Shown here: positions 1-5,870 of the stretch, one piece after another
Position numbering within the stretch: the first letter of the stretch is position 1
Layout: each line of letters starts with the position of its first letter
Source: Acidobacteriota bacterium
GTDB lineage: Bacteria > Acidobacteriota > Polarisedimenticolia > Gp22-AA2
NCBI GenBank assembly: GCA_016202915.1
Contig: JACQNT010000072.1
Coordinates: 1-7,789, forward strand
DNA length: 7,789 bases
Reading direction: 5' to 3'
Notes under the pieces: model-generated
Databases searched by the model: none
Told to the model about the DNA's origin: nothing
What the model saw: the letters and a program-made list of their open reading frames with translations, nothing else
Made by a program: the position numbers and the translations under genes

Positions 1-453
1 GAGGACCGCCTGGACGCGCGCCTCGACGTCCTCGATGTCGGTGCCCCTCTCCTTGAGCTCCGGGTCTCCGAGCTGCGCGAACACCTGCGCGTAGCGCCCC
101 ACCACGGTCCGGAAGGCCCACTCGGCGTTCACCCGCTCGCGGCGGATGAGCGCCGCCGTCTCCCGGAGCAGCGCGCGATCCCTCAGGATCAGGATCTGCG
201 CCTCGAACACGCGGGCGTAGGTCTCCCCGGCCTCGCTCCGGACCCGGTCCCGCAGGCCGCGGAGCTGGCGCCAGGCGCGGCGCACCGCCCTCTGGAACCG
301 CGCCACCTCCTTCTCGGCCTCCGCCGCGTCGAGATCGAGACGGAAGATGGCGACGTTGGGCCCCTCCAGCACGAGGGCCCGGCCGATCGCGATGCCCGGA
401 GATACCCCGACGCCGCGCAGCGCCGCCGCCCCGCCGTCCCGCGGGTCGTCCAT
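1..453 (-). CDS. ptsI: PTS Enzyme I, N-terminal part (runs off left edge)
   Basis: Enzyme I is the cytoplasmic phosphotransferase that takes phosphate from PEP and passes it to HPr. The visible 151 residues are the start of the protein. The family's N-terminal motif GVGVSPGIAIG lies at residues 14-24. It is followed by a charged helical stretch and then the segment with FEAQILILRD (about residues 86-95) and ERGTDIEDVEAR (about 136-147), both typical of the EI HPr-binding domain. The phospho-histidine and the PEP-binding barrel would lie beyond the window, so completeness cannot be judged. The start is the ATG at 453-451. It shares one base with the ptsH stop (TGATG), which indicates translational coupling. 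It could be annotated ptsP in some genomes, but no GAF domain precedes the EI motif, so an ordinary ptsI type is favoured. Confidence 0.93.
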   Translation of the reverse strand, partial: MDDPRDGGAAALRGVGVSPGIAIGRALVLEGPNVAIFRLDLDAAEAEKEVARFQRAVRRAWRQLRGLRDRVRSEAGETYARVFEAQILILRDRALLRETAALIRRERVNAEWAFRTVVGRYAQVFAQLGDPELKERGTDIEDVEARVQAVL

Positions 454-722
454 CAGGCCTCCTCTCCGAAGCGCGCCGCCACCAGCTCGACGAGCGTCCG
501 CAGCGCCTCCTTCTCGTCCGAGCCGTCGACGCTGATCGTGAGCCGAGCCCCCTGGCGGCCGAGAAGGGCCAGGAGACCGAGGATCGACTTGCCGTCCGCC
601 GTGCGGCCGTCCTTGGCGATGAGGACGCGGCTCCTGAAGGCACTCGCGACCTGGACGAAGCGGGCGGCCGCCCGGGCGTGCAGCCCCCGGGCGTTGGTGA
701 TGACGACCTCCTCGCGGATCAC
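453..722 (-). CDS. ptsH: HPr phosphocarrier protein
   Basis: HPr is the small cytoplasmic phosphocarrier between Enzyme I and EIIA proteins, and here also the likely substrate of the neighbouring HPr kinase. The start is taken as the GTG at 722-720, giving 89 residues, the normal HPr size. This GTG overlaps the upstream EIIA stop in a GTGA of four bases. A longer in-frame reading to 827 would bury 35 extra residues in the EIIA gene and is not supported. With this start the active-site histidine in GLHAR falls exactly at residue 15. The regulatory serine in GKSILGL falls exactly at residue 46, so both phosphorylation sites of the classical switch are present. Residue 18, usually proline in GLHARPA, is alanine here. 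The stop overlaps the ptsI start by one base. Family assignment is secure. Confidence 0.96.
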   Translation of the reverse strand: MIREEVVITNARGLHARAAARFVQVASAFRSRVLIAKDGRTADGKSILGLLALLGRQGARLTISVDGSDEKEALRTLVELVAARFGEEA

Positions 723-1171
723 GTCCGCGACCCTTCTCCGCCCGACGGATCCAGGTACTCCGTGGCCAGGGCGATCGATCGCTGCCCCTGCTCCTTGATG
801 CGCGCCGCGGCCTCCTTGAGGGAGCACTTATCGCGCAGGTTGGCGAACTTGATGAGCATGGGGAGGTTGACGCCGGTGAGGATCTCCACCCCCTCCCGCA
901 GAAAGGACAGGGTCACGTTGGTCGCCGTCCCGCCGAACATGTCGGTCAGGATCAGGACGCCGCCGCCGGGGTCGACCTCGGAGATCGCCTCCTCCACGGC
1001 CTTCCGCGCCGCCTGCAGGTCGTCGTCCCAGCCGATCGTGAGCCCCCTGACGCGGTCCACCGGGCCGACGATCCGCTCGAGGGCCCGCATCAGCTCGAAC
1101 GCCAGGCCGCCGTGGGTGACCACCAGGAGGCCGAAGCGGGCCTCGCCTGCGGCGTCGGCGACGATGGCCAT
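719..1171 (-). CDS. manX: PTS EIIA, mannose/fructose (ManX-like) family
   Basis: This is a stand-alone EIIA domain of the mannose-class PTS, about 150 residues, which accepts phosphate from HPr. The phosphorylatable histidine is residue 20 in VVTHGG. Further family features are the loop TDMFGGTATN (residues 76-85) with its conserved aspartate, and TGVNLPML (99-106). E. coli ManX fuses IIA and IIB, but here only IIA is present and no IIB or IIC follows. That suggests a regulatory acceptor rather than a transporter part. The ATG at 1171-1169 shares one base with the rapZ stop (TGATG) and is preceded at a suitable distance by a GAGG sequence. A GTG three bases upstream (1174) is an equally legal start that would make a four-base overlap. 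The gene symbol is by homology of the IIA domain only. Confidence 0.93.
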   Translation of the reverse strand: MAIVADAAGEARFGLLVVTHGGLAFELMRALERIVGPVDRVRGLTIGWDDDLQAARKAVEEAISEVDPGGGVLILTDMFGGTATNVTLSFLREGVEILTGVNLPMLIKFANLRDKCSLKEAAARIKEQGQRSIALATEYLDPSGGEGSRT

Positions 1172-2067
1172 CACTCCCTCTCGAGATCCCGGTGCGCGAT
1201 CCCGGCGGCGTAGCCGGCGGCGCGGAGCGCCCCCCCGATCGCCTCCGCCATGGTGACCGAGCGGTGGCGGCCGCCGGTGCAGCCGATCGCCACCGTCAGG
1301 TAGCTCTTCCCCTCGCGGATGTAGTGCGGGATCAGGTAGGTGACGAGGTCGAGGATCCTGCGGCGCAGCTCCTGGTACTCCGGGATCGCCTCCAGGTAGC
1401 CGACGACCTCCCGGTCGAGGCCGGTCCTGCCCCTGAGGCCGTCCACGAAGAAAGGGTTGGGCAGGAAGCGCGTGTCGAACAGGAGGTCCGACTCCGCCGG
1501 CAGCCCGTGCTTGTATCCGAACGAGACGACGGCGACGGACAGCGGCTGCGCCCCGGCCTGAGGAGCGTAGTGCTCCTGGATGTACCGTCTCAGCTGGTGC
1601 ACGTTGAAGCGGCTGCTGTCGATGATCAGGTCCGCCAGATCGCGCAGCGGCGCGAGCGCCACGCGCTCGCGCCGGATCCCCTCCTCGACCGATCCCCCCG
1701 CCGCGAGGGGATGCGGGCGCCGCGTCTCCGAGAACCGGCGGATCAGCGCGTCGTCATCGGCCTCGAAGAACACCAGCTGCGCCCGGCGCCCTTTGCCCCG
1801 GCGCAGGGCCTCGTAGATCCCGGGGAACTCGCTGAGGAACGCCCCCTCGCGGACATCCACCACCAGCGCCGCGCGCGCGATGTCCTGGCGCGATCGGGTC
1901 AGGAGATCGGCGAAGGTGGGGATGAGGGTGACCGGCAGGTTGTCCACGCAGAAATACCCGATGTCCTCGAAGGCCCGGATCGCCAGGGTCTTGCCGGATC
2001 CGGAGAGGCCGGTGAGAACCACGATCTCGAGGTCCTGCTGCGCCGGGCGCGCGGCGGAGGGCTTCAT
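1171..2067 (-). CDS. rapZ: RapZ/YvcJ family nucleotide-binding protein
   Basis: The protein has 298 residues, close to the family's usual 285-300. It has an N-terminal P-loop, GLSGSGKT (residues 20-27), followed by the family stretch RAFEDIGYFCVDNLP. The middle contains FSETRRPHPL. The C-terminal half has SFGYKHGLP and DTRFLPNPF, then GCTGGRHRSV (262-271), the phosphate/sugar-binding loop of the RapZ C-terminal domain. In E. coli RapZ senses glucosamine-6-phosphate and delivers the sRNA GlmZ to RNase E; in Gram-positives YvcJ has another, less clear role. The E. coli RNA-binding tail LEKRK corresponds here to LERE, so most of its basic residues are missing and the RNA-adaptor role may not carry over. 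The ATG at 2067-2065 overlaps the hprK stop in an ATGA, with AGGAAGGG just upstream. A longer in-frame reading to 3084 is an open-frame shadow through hprK. Confidence 0.95.
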   Translation of the reverse strand: MKPSAARPAQQDLEIVVLTGLSGSGKTLAIRAFEDIGYFCVDNLPVTLIPTFADLLTRSRQDIARAALVVDVREGAFLSEFPGIYEALRRGKGRRAQLVFFEADDDALIRRFSETRRPHPLAAGGSVEEGIRRERVALAPLRDLADLIIDSSRFNVHQLRRYIQEHYAPQAGAQPLSVAVVSFGYKHGLPAESDLLFDTRFLPNPFFVDGLRGRTGLDREVVGYLEAIPEYQELRRRILDLVTYLIPHYIREGKSYLTVAIGCTGGRHRSVTMAEAIGGALRAAGYAAGIAHRDLERE

Positions 2068-3017
2068 CCCTTCCTGCCGAGAGCGTCGTGGATCCGGCCC
2101 GCGAGCTCCTTCGCGGCGTGGTAGCCCCTGCGCTTCAGAAGGTGATGCCGGGCGGCGACCTCCAGGAGGATGGACAGGTTGCGCCCGGGGCCGACCGGCA
2201 TCTCGATGAACGGCAGCTCCACGCCCAGGAGGGCGTACACCTTCGCGTCGAGGCCCAGGCGGTCGTACTCCTTGTCCTCCTGCCACGGGTCGAGCTTGAC
2301 GACCAGGTCGACGTCCTTGCGCTCGCGCACCGCCGCGACCCCGTAGAGGTCCTTGATGTTGATGATCCCGAGGCCGCGCAGCTCCATGTGGTAGCGGCTC
2401 ACCTCCGGCCCGGTGGCGTTCAGCACGGCCCCGACCCGCCGGACCGACACCGTGTCGTCCGACACCAGCCGGTGGCCTCGAAGGACCAGCTCGAGGGCCG
2501 ATTCGCTCTTTCCCACGCCGCTCTCCCCCAGGATCAGAACGCCGACCCCGTAGATGTCTATGAGCGTCCCGTGGATGGTGACGGACGGCGCGAGCCGTTC
2601 CTCCAGGAAGCGGCCGAGGAGATCGGCCAGGCGGTCGGTCGGTTGCGCCGTGACGAGGAGAGGGATGCCGTAGGCCTCGGCGGCGGCGAGGAGGTCGGGG
2701 TGCGGGCTGCCGCCGTGCGTGAGGATCAGGCAGGCGACTGGCAGCCGGCCGATCCTCTCCAGGAGGGCGCACCGCTGGTCCTCGGGGATCTGGGCGAGGT
2801 AGGCCGTCTCGCTCCGGCCGAGCACCTGCACCGTCCCCGGCTGCAGCGCCTCGGGCTGACCGGCGAGGGCCAGGCCGGGCCTCGCCACGACGGCGGAGGC
2901 GATGGGACGCTTGCGCCCGGATGCGCCCGCGAGGAGGCGCAGGCTCAGATCGGCAGGGGCCTCGGACAGGAGATCTCCCACCGGCAGGGTGGGACGGGGC
3001 ATCTCGCGCTGGTTCAA
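2064..3017 (-). CDS. hprK: HPr kinase/phosphorylase
   Basis: This bifunctional enzyme phosphorylates HPr at Ser46 and removes that phosphate, according to the levels of ATP, fructose-1,6-bisphosphate and inorganic phosphate. Counted from the ATG at 3002, the N-terminal domain covers roughly residues 1-130. The catalytic histidine follows at 144 (IHGTLID), the P-loop GESGVGKS at 159-166 and the acidic pair SDD at 181-183. The HprK signature MELRGLGIINIKDLYG begins at 206, and the C-terminal GPGRN element is at 271-275. All the main catalytic residues are present. Two starts are possible. The TTG at 3017 (317 residues) has GGAGG six bases upstream and is preferred here. The ATG at 3002 (312 residues) lacks a well-spaced ribosome site. 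The open frame up to 3101 crosses the promoter and is excluded. First gene of the operon; its stop overlaps rapZ by four bases. Confidence 0.95.
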   Translation of the reverse strand: MNQREMPRPTLPVGDLLSEAPADLSLRLLAGASGRKRPIASAVVARPGLALAGQPEALQPGTVQVLGRSETAYLAQIPEDQRCALLERIGRLPVACLILTHGGSPHPDLLAAAEAYGIPLLVTAQPTDRLADLLGRFLEERLAPSVTIHGTLIDIYGVGVLILGESGVGKSESALELVLRGHRLVSDDTVSVRRVGAVLNATGPEVSRYHMELRGLGIINIKDLYGVAAVRERKDVDLVVKLDPWQEDKEYDRLGLDAKVYALLGVELPFIEMPVGPGRNLSILLEVAARHHLLKRRGYHAAKELAGRIHDALGRKG

Positions 3018-3023
3018 CCTCTT

Positions 3024-3028
3024 CCTCC
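3024..3028 (-). promoter_or_regulatory. Ribosome binding site favouring the TTG start of hprK
   Basis: On the minus strand GGAGG is followed by AAGAGG and then TTG at 3017-3015, a six-base spacing. The same site is 21 bases from the ATG at 3002, which is too far. This is the main argument for the TTG start. The assignment rests on spacing alone. Confidence 0.55.
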
Positions 3029-3082
3029 ATGCCGTCGCCGGTCGGTTCAGCAGCGCTCCCGGGGGATCTTGAGCTACCGGGC

Positions 3083-3112
3083 ATTCTAGGGAACGGGCCA
3101 CGGCGCTGTCAA
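3083..3112 (-). promoter_or_regulatory. sigma70-type promoter of the hprK-rapZ-manX-ptsH-ptsI operon
   Basis: The minus strand has a perfect -35 box TTGACA at 3112-3107, an 18-base spacer and a -10 box TAGAAT (5 of 6 matches) at 3088-3083. Transcription would start near 3076, leaving a leader of about 60-75 bases before hprK. It lies in an otherwise GC-rich gap and faces away from the promoter of the plus-strand gene. The match is strong, but no expression data are available from the sequence. Confidence 0.75.
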
Positions 3113-3126
3113 GAAAACGGCGGCCA

Positions 3127-3155
3127 TTGACCCGCCGGGCGTCGGATGGTATCTT
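3127..3155 (+). promoter_or_regulatory. sigma70-type promoter of the type II GAPDH gene
   Basis: The plus strand has TTGACC (5 of 6 matches to the -35 consensus) at 3127-3132, an exact 17-base spacer, and TATCTT (4 of 6) at 3150-3155. The predicted start of transcription is near 3162, giving a leader of about 40 bases to the ATG at 3203. Because the open frame's most upstream start (3146) lies before the -10 box, this promoter also supports the ATG at 3203. Its -35 box is only 14 bases from the -35 box of the opposing hprK promoter. Confidence 0.65.
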
Positions 3156-3192
3156 TCGCGAGGCGTCGGACGACGTTCCCTGCCCCGGGACT

Positions 3193-3196
3193 GGAG
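3193..3196 (+). promoter_or_regulatory. Ribosome binding site of the type II GAPDH gene
   Basis: GGAG lies six bases before the ATG at 3203. It fixes that start rather than the upstream in-frame codon at 3146. Confidence 0.6.
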
Positions 3197-3202
3197 CGCA
3201 GG

Positions 3203-4276
3203 ATGGCCTCGAAAAGAGTGGTGCACATCATCGGCACCGGCACGATCGGGGAGCCCCTGATCGGCCTGTTCGCCGAGAAGAAGGACCTGCTGGGCTTCGA
3301 CGAGGTGACGTTCCACAAGCGGACCCCTCTCCTCACCGATCGCTCGAAGGTCATCAACCTGATCCGGAGAGGCGCACGGCTGGCCTGCGACGACGCGGCG
3401 CGTCACGGCTTCCGGGAGCTCGGCATCGAGCCCGCCTACGAGCACCACGATGCGCTGCGCCAGGCCACGGTGGTGATCGACTGCACTCCTTCCGACGTCG
3501 GCCTGCAGAACAAGAAGGAGATCTACGAGAAATACGCGCACAACACCCTCGGCTTCATCGCGCAGGGATCGGAGTTCGGCTTCGGGAAGATGTACGCCCG
3601 CGGCATCTCCGATCGCTCCCTGCGCCACGGCGTCGACCAGTACATCCAGGTGGTCTCGTGCAACACCCATAACCTCGCGGTCCTCATCGATCTGATCGGC
3701 CTGCGGGACGGCGGGTCGGAGAACCTCAGGTCGGGGCGCTTCCTCTGCATCCGCCGCGCCAACGACATCAGCCAGGACGGCTCCTTCGTCCCGTCGCCGC
3801 AGGTCAACCGCCACAAGGACGAGCGCTTCGGCACGCACCACGCGCGGGACGCGTGGCACCTCTTCAACGGGCTGGGCTACGACCTGGACCTTTACTCCTC
3901 CGCGCTCAAGGTCAACAGCCAGTACATGCACGCCATCCACTTCAACCTCCAGGTCCGCAAGCCGACCTCCGCGGAGGCGATCCTCGAGACCTGCCGGAAG
4001 GACGACCGCATGGCCCTCACCTACAAGCAGTCCGCCAACAGCGTCTTCTCCTTCGGGCGGGACTACGGCCACTACGGCAGGATCCTGAACCAGGGGGTCC
4101 TGGTCGTCCCCACGCTGACGGTGCGCAAGGGGCACGAGGTGGTCGGGTTCTGCTTCACGCCTCAGGACGGCAACGCCCTGATCAGCAGCGTGGCGGCCGC
4201 CTGCTGGTTCGTGTACCCGGAGTCGTACGAGCAGAAGCTGAACTGCCTGCGGGATTCAATCTTCGACGAGGTCTGA
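3203..4276 (+). CDS. gap: Type II (archaeal-type) glyceraldehyde-3-phosphate dehydrogenase
   Basis: The product has 357 residues and resembles the archaeal GAPDH family, not the usual bacterial GapA. A Rossmann motif GTGTIGEP is at residues 11-18. The second nucleotide-domain element CTPSDVG is at 94-100, followed by QGSEF at 121-125. The catalytic cysteine is Cys153 in SCNTHNL (152-158), the counterpart of SCNTTGL in archaeal enzymes. CIRRANDI (182-189) matches the archaeal VRRAADP region. His212-His213 in GTHHARDA match the catalytic HHGPD element, and SALKVNSQYMHAIHFNLQVRKP-type sequence follows near 233-254. The enzyme would oxidise glyceraldehyde-3-phosphate using NAD(P); direction and cofactor cannot be read from sequence. 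The ATG at 3203 is chosen from its GGAG site and the upstream promoter. It is the only plus-strand gene, divergent from hprK and convergent with fabF. Substrate specificity in bacterial members is less certain than the family. Confidence 0.87.
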   Translation: MASKRVVHIIGTGTIGEPLIGLFAEKKDLLGFDEVTFHKRTPLLTDRSKVINLIRRGARLACDDAARHGFRELGIEPAYEHHDALRQATVVIDCTPSDVGLQNKKEIYEKYAHNTLGFIAQGSEFGFGKMYARGISDRSLRHGVDQYIQVVSCNTHNLAVLIDLIGLRDGGSENLRSGRFLCIRRANDISQDGSFVPSPQVNRHKDERFGTHHARDAWHLFNGLGYDLDLYSSALKVNSQYMHAIHFNLQVRKPTSAEAILETCRKDDRMALTYKQSANSVFSFGRDYGHYGRILNQGVLVVPTLTVRKGHEVVGFCFTPQDGNALISSVAAACWFVYPESYEQKLNCLRDSIFDEV

Positions 4277-4289
4277 CGGCCGGACGGCG
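4277..4289. other. 13-base convergent gap between the GAPDH gene and fabF
   Basis: The GAPDH stop codon (plus strand) and the fabF stop codon (minus strand) are only 13 bases apart. The gap is GC-rich. It holds only a tiny GCCG/CGGC repeat, and a six-base repeat ACGAGG/CCTCGT spans it from gene to gene. No U-rich tail follows on either strand. An intrinsic terminator is not supported, so the two transcripts may read into one another's 3' ends or end by a factor-dependent route. Confidence 0.5.
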
Positions 4290-5531
4290 CTACTCCTCGT
4301 ACTCCTTCAGGACGAGCGCCGCGTTGGTGCCCCCGAAGCCGAACGAGTTGTTGAGGGCGTAGCGTATCTTGACGGCGCGCGCCTCGTTCGGCACGTAATC
4401 CAGGTCGCAATCCGGATCGGGCGTCGTGTAGTTGATGGTCGGCGGGACCATGCCGCGATGCACCGCCAGGGCGACGATGGCCGTCTCCAGGCCGCCGGCG
4501 CCGCCCAGCAGGTGGCCGGTCATCGACTTGGTGCTGCTGACGGCGACCTTGCCGGCCCTCTCCCCGAACACCGCCTTGATCGCCCGGGTCTCCACGACGT
4601 CCCCCTGGGGCGTGGAGGTGCCGTGCGCGTTCACGTAGTCGATCGCGGAGGGGTCGATGCCGGCGTCCTCCACGGCGCGCCGCATGACCCGCATGGGGCC
4701 GTCGCCGTCCTCCGGCGGCGCCGACACGTGGAACGCGTCTCCCGACACGCCGTACCCCGCGACCTCGGCGTAAATCCGCGCGCCGCGCCGCACCGCGTGA
4801 CCGAGCTCCTCCAGGATGACGATCCCCGCCCCCTCGCCGATCACGAAGCCGTCGCGCTCCCGGTCGAACGGCCGGGAGGCCCCCTGCGGATCGTCGTTCC
4901 GCGTCGACAGGGCCCGCATGGCGCCGAAGCCCCCGACGCAGAGCGGGGTGATGACCCCCTCGCAGCCGCCCGCGATCATCACGTCGGCGTCGTTTCTCTT
5001 GATGATCTCGAAGGCGTCGCCGATGGCGTGCGTCCCCGTGGCGCACGCCGTGCATGCCGCCTGGTTCGGCCCCCTGGCGCCGTGGCGGATGGAGACCTGG
5101 CCGGACGCCATGTTCACGATCAGGCCGACGATAAAGAAGGGGGAAACGCGCCGAGGCCCCTCCCGGAGCAGGGCGGCGTGCTGCCGCTCGATCGAAGGGA
5201 GCCCGCCGATCCCCGAGCCGATGTAGACGCCCACCCGCTCGGCCTCCGCGGGGCTGACCTGGTACGCGGCGTCGCGCAGGGCGATCTCCGAGGCCGCCAT
5301 TCCGTAGAGGATGAACAGGTCCATCTTCTTGACGTCTTTCCTGGGCACCCAGTCCTCCGGGTTGAAGCCCTTCAGCTCGCCGGCGATCCGGCAGGGATAG
5401 TCGCTGGCGTCGAAACGGGTGATCGGTCCGATCCCGCTCCGGCCCTCGATCAGCCCCTTCCAGTTTTCCTCGTTGCCGATCCCCAGGGGCGACACCATCC
5501 CCAGGCCGGTGATGACGACGCGTCGTTGCAT
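4290..5531 (-). CDS. fabF: Beta-ketoacyl-ACP synthase II
   Basis: This cytoplasmic condensing enzyme elongates acyl-ACP with malonyl-ACP in type II fatty-acid synthesis. It has 413 residues, the same length as E. coli FabF. The Cys-His-His triad is complete: Cys163 in TACATGTHAIG, His303 in NAHGTSTPQGD and His340 in STKSMTGHLLGGAGG, with Lys335 also conserved. The C-terminal gating loop NSFGFGGTN is at 395-403. The N-terminus RRVVITGLGMVSPLG is typical, so the ATG at 5531-5529 is well placed, although only a G-rich stretch precedes it. It lies 26 bases downstream of acpP and is the last fab gene seen, ending 13 bases from the convergent GAPDH gene with no clear terminator between. FabB is unlikely given the length and the acpP-fabF context. 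Confidence 0.97.
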   Translation of the reverse strand: MQRRVVITGLGMVSPLGIGNEENWKGLIEGRSGIGPITRFDASDYPCRIAGELKGFNPEDWVPRKDVKKMDLFILYGMAASEIALRDAAYQVSPAEAERVGVYIGSGIGGLPSIERQHAALLREGPRRVSPFFIVGLIVNMASGQVSIRHGARGPNQAACTACATGTHAIGDAFEIIKRNDADVMIAGGCEGVITPLCVGGFGAMRALSTRNDDPQGASRPFDRERDGFVIGEGAGIVILEELGHAVRRGARIYAEVAGYGVSGDAFHVSAPPEDGDGPMRVMRRAVEDAGIDPSAIDYVNAHGTSTPQGDVVETRAIKAVFGERAGKVAVSSTKSMTGHLLGGAGGLETAIVALAVHRGMVPPTINYTTPDPDCDLDYVPNEARAVKIRYALNNSFGFGGTNAALVLKEYEE

Positions 5532-5557
5532 CTCGTGCCCCGCCCCCGCGCCGTCCC

Positions 5558-5794
5558 TCAGGCGTGGGTCTGGATATACCGCACGGCGTCGCCCACCGTG
5601 TGGATCTTCTCGGCGTCCTCGTCGCTGATCTCGATCTTGAACGCCTCCTCCAGGGCCATCACCAGCTCCACCGTGTCGAGCGAGTCGGCCCCGAGGTCGT
5701 TCACGAAGGAGGCCTCCTGCGTCACTTCCTCCGGATCGACGCCCAGCTGCTCAACGATGATTCCCTTGACTTTTTCCTCGATGCTCTGCGCCAT
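5558..5794 (-). CDS. acpP: Acyl carrier protein
   Basis: The small acidic acyl carrier has 78 residues, the usual ACP length. The phosphopantetheine attachment serine is Ser38 in GADSLDTVELV, and the acidic helix EEAFKIEISDEDAEK follows. The start is the ATG at 5794-5792, because GGAGG stands six bases upstream and the sequence MAQSIEEKVKGIIVEQLGV is the standard ACP N-terminus. An upstream in-frame ATG at 5821 would add nine residues, with no family support. It carries the growing acyl chain for FabD, FabF, FabG and FabH encoded alongside. Spacing is 94 bases from fabG and 26 to fabF. The wider upstream gap contains a likely private promoter, which fits the need for much more ACP than of the enzymes. 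Confidence 0.98.
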   Translation of the reverse strand: MAQSIEEKVKGIIVEQLGVDPEEVTQEASFVNDLGADSLDTVELVMALEEAFKIEISDEDAEKIHTVGDAVRYIQTHA

Positions 5795-5800
5795 CGGTCT

Positions 5801-5805
5801 CCTCC
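5801..5805 (-). promoter_or_regulatory. Strong ribosome binding site of acpP
   Basis: The minus strand reads GGGAGGAG at 5806-5799, and the GGAGG core lies six bases before the acpP ATG at 5794. It is the best ribosome site in the window, matches the high demand for ACP, and excludes the upstream ATG at 5821, which it follows. Confidence 0.75.
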
Positions 5806-5842
5806 CAGGGGTCCGCCGCATGACGGCGGGGACGCGGCTCTC

Positions 5843-5859
5843 CGTGCCGGCGCGGCACG
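5843..5859 (-). repeat. Short inverted repeat in the acpP leader
   Basis: A perfect 7-base inverted repeat (CGTGCCG and CGGCACG) is separated by three bases. It would form a compact GC hairpin in the acpP leader, about 50 bases before the start codon and not overlapping the ribosome site. No T run follows it on the minus strand, so it does not look like an intrinsic terminator. It might stabilise the 5' end of the message or be chance in GC-rich DNA. Confidence 0.4.
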
Positions 5860-5870
5860 CGGCGCGCCAG

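Noticed and set aside
723..827. Longer HPr reading of 124 residues
   Set aside because: It runs deep into the EIIA gene. The GTG at 722 gives standard length and puts the key residues at 15 and 46.
2068..3084. In-frame upstream extension of rapZ making a 637-residue protein
   Set aside because: The added part is hprK read in another frame and is low-complexity Arg/Pro/Gly sequence. The RapZ family starts just after the hprK overlap, where an ATG and ribosome site are present.
2088..3089. 333-codon open frame on the plus strand
   Set aside because: It is antisense to hprK, which is certain by catalytic motifs. The product has no recognisable domain.
3018..3101. Longer hprK start at 3101
   Set aside because: That start lies upstream of the -10 box, so it would not be transcribed from the predicted promoter. 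The added residues show no HprK similarity.
3146..3202. Longer GAPDH start at 3146
   Set aside because: The codon lies within the promoter spacer, and the added arginine-rich residues precede a normal Rossmann N-terminus with its own GGAG site.
3086..4135. 349-codon open frame on the minus strand opposite the GAPDH gene
   Set aside because: It is rich in Val, Asp, Glu and Arg, typical of the reverse frame of a GC-rich gene, and the plus-strand frame carries clear GAPDH motifs.
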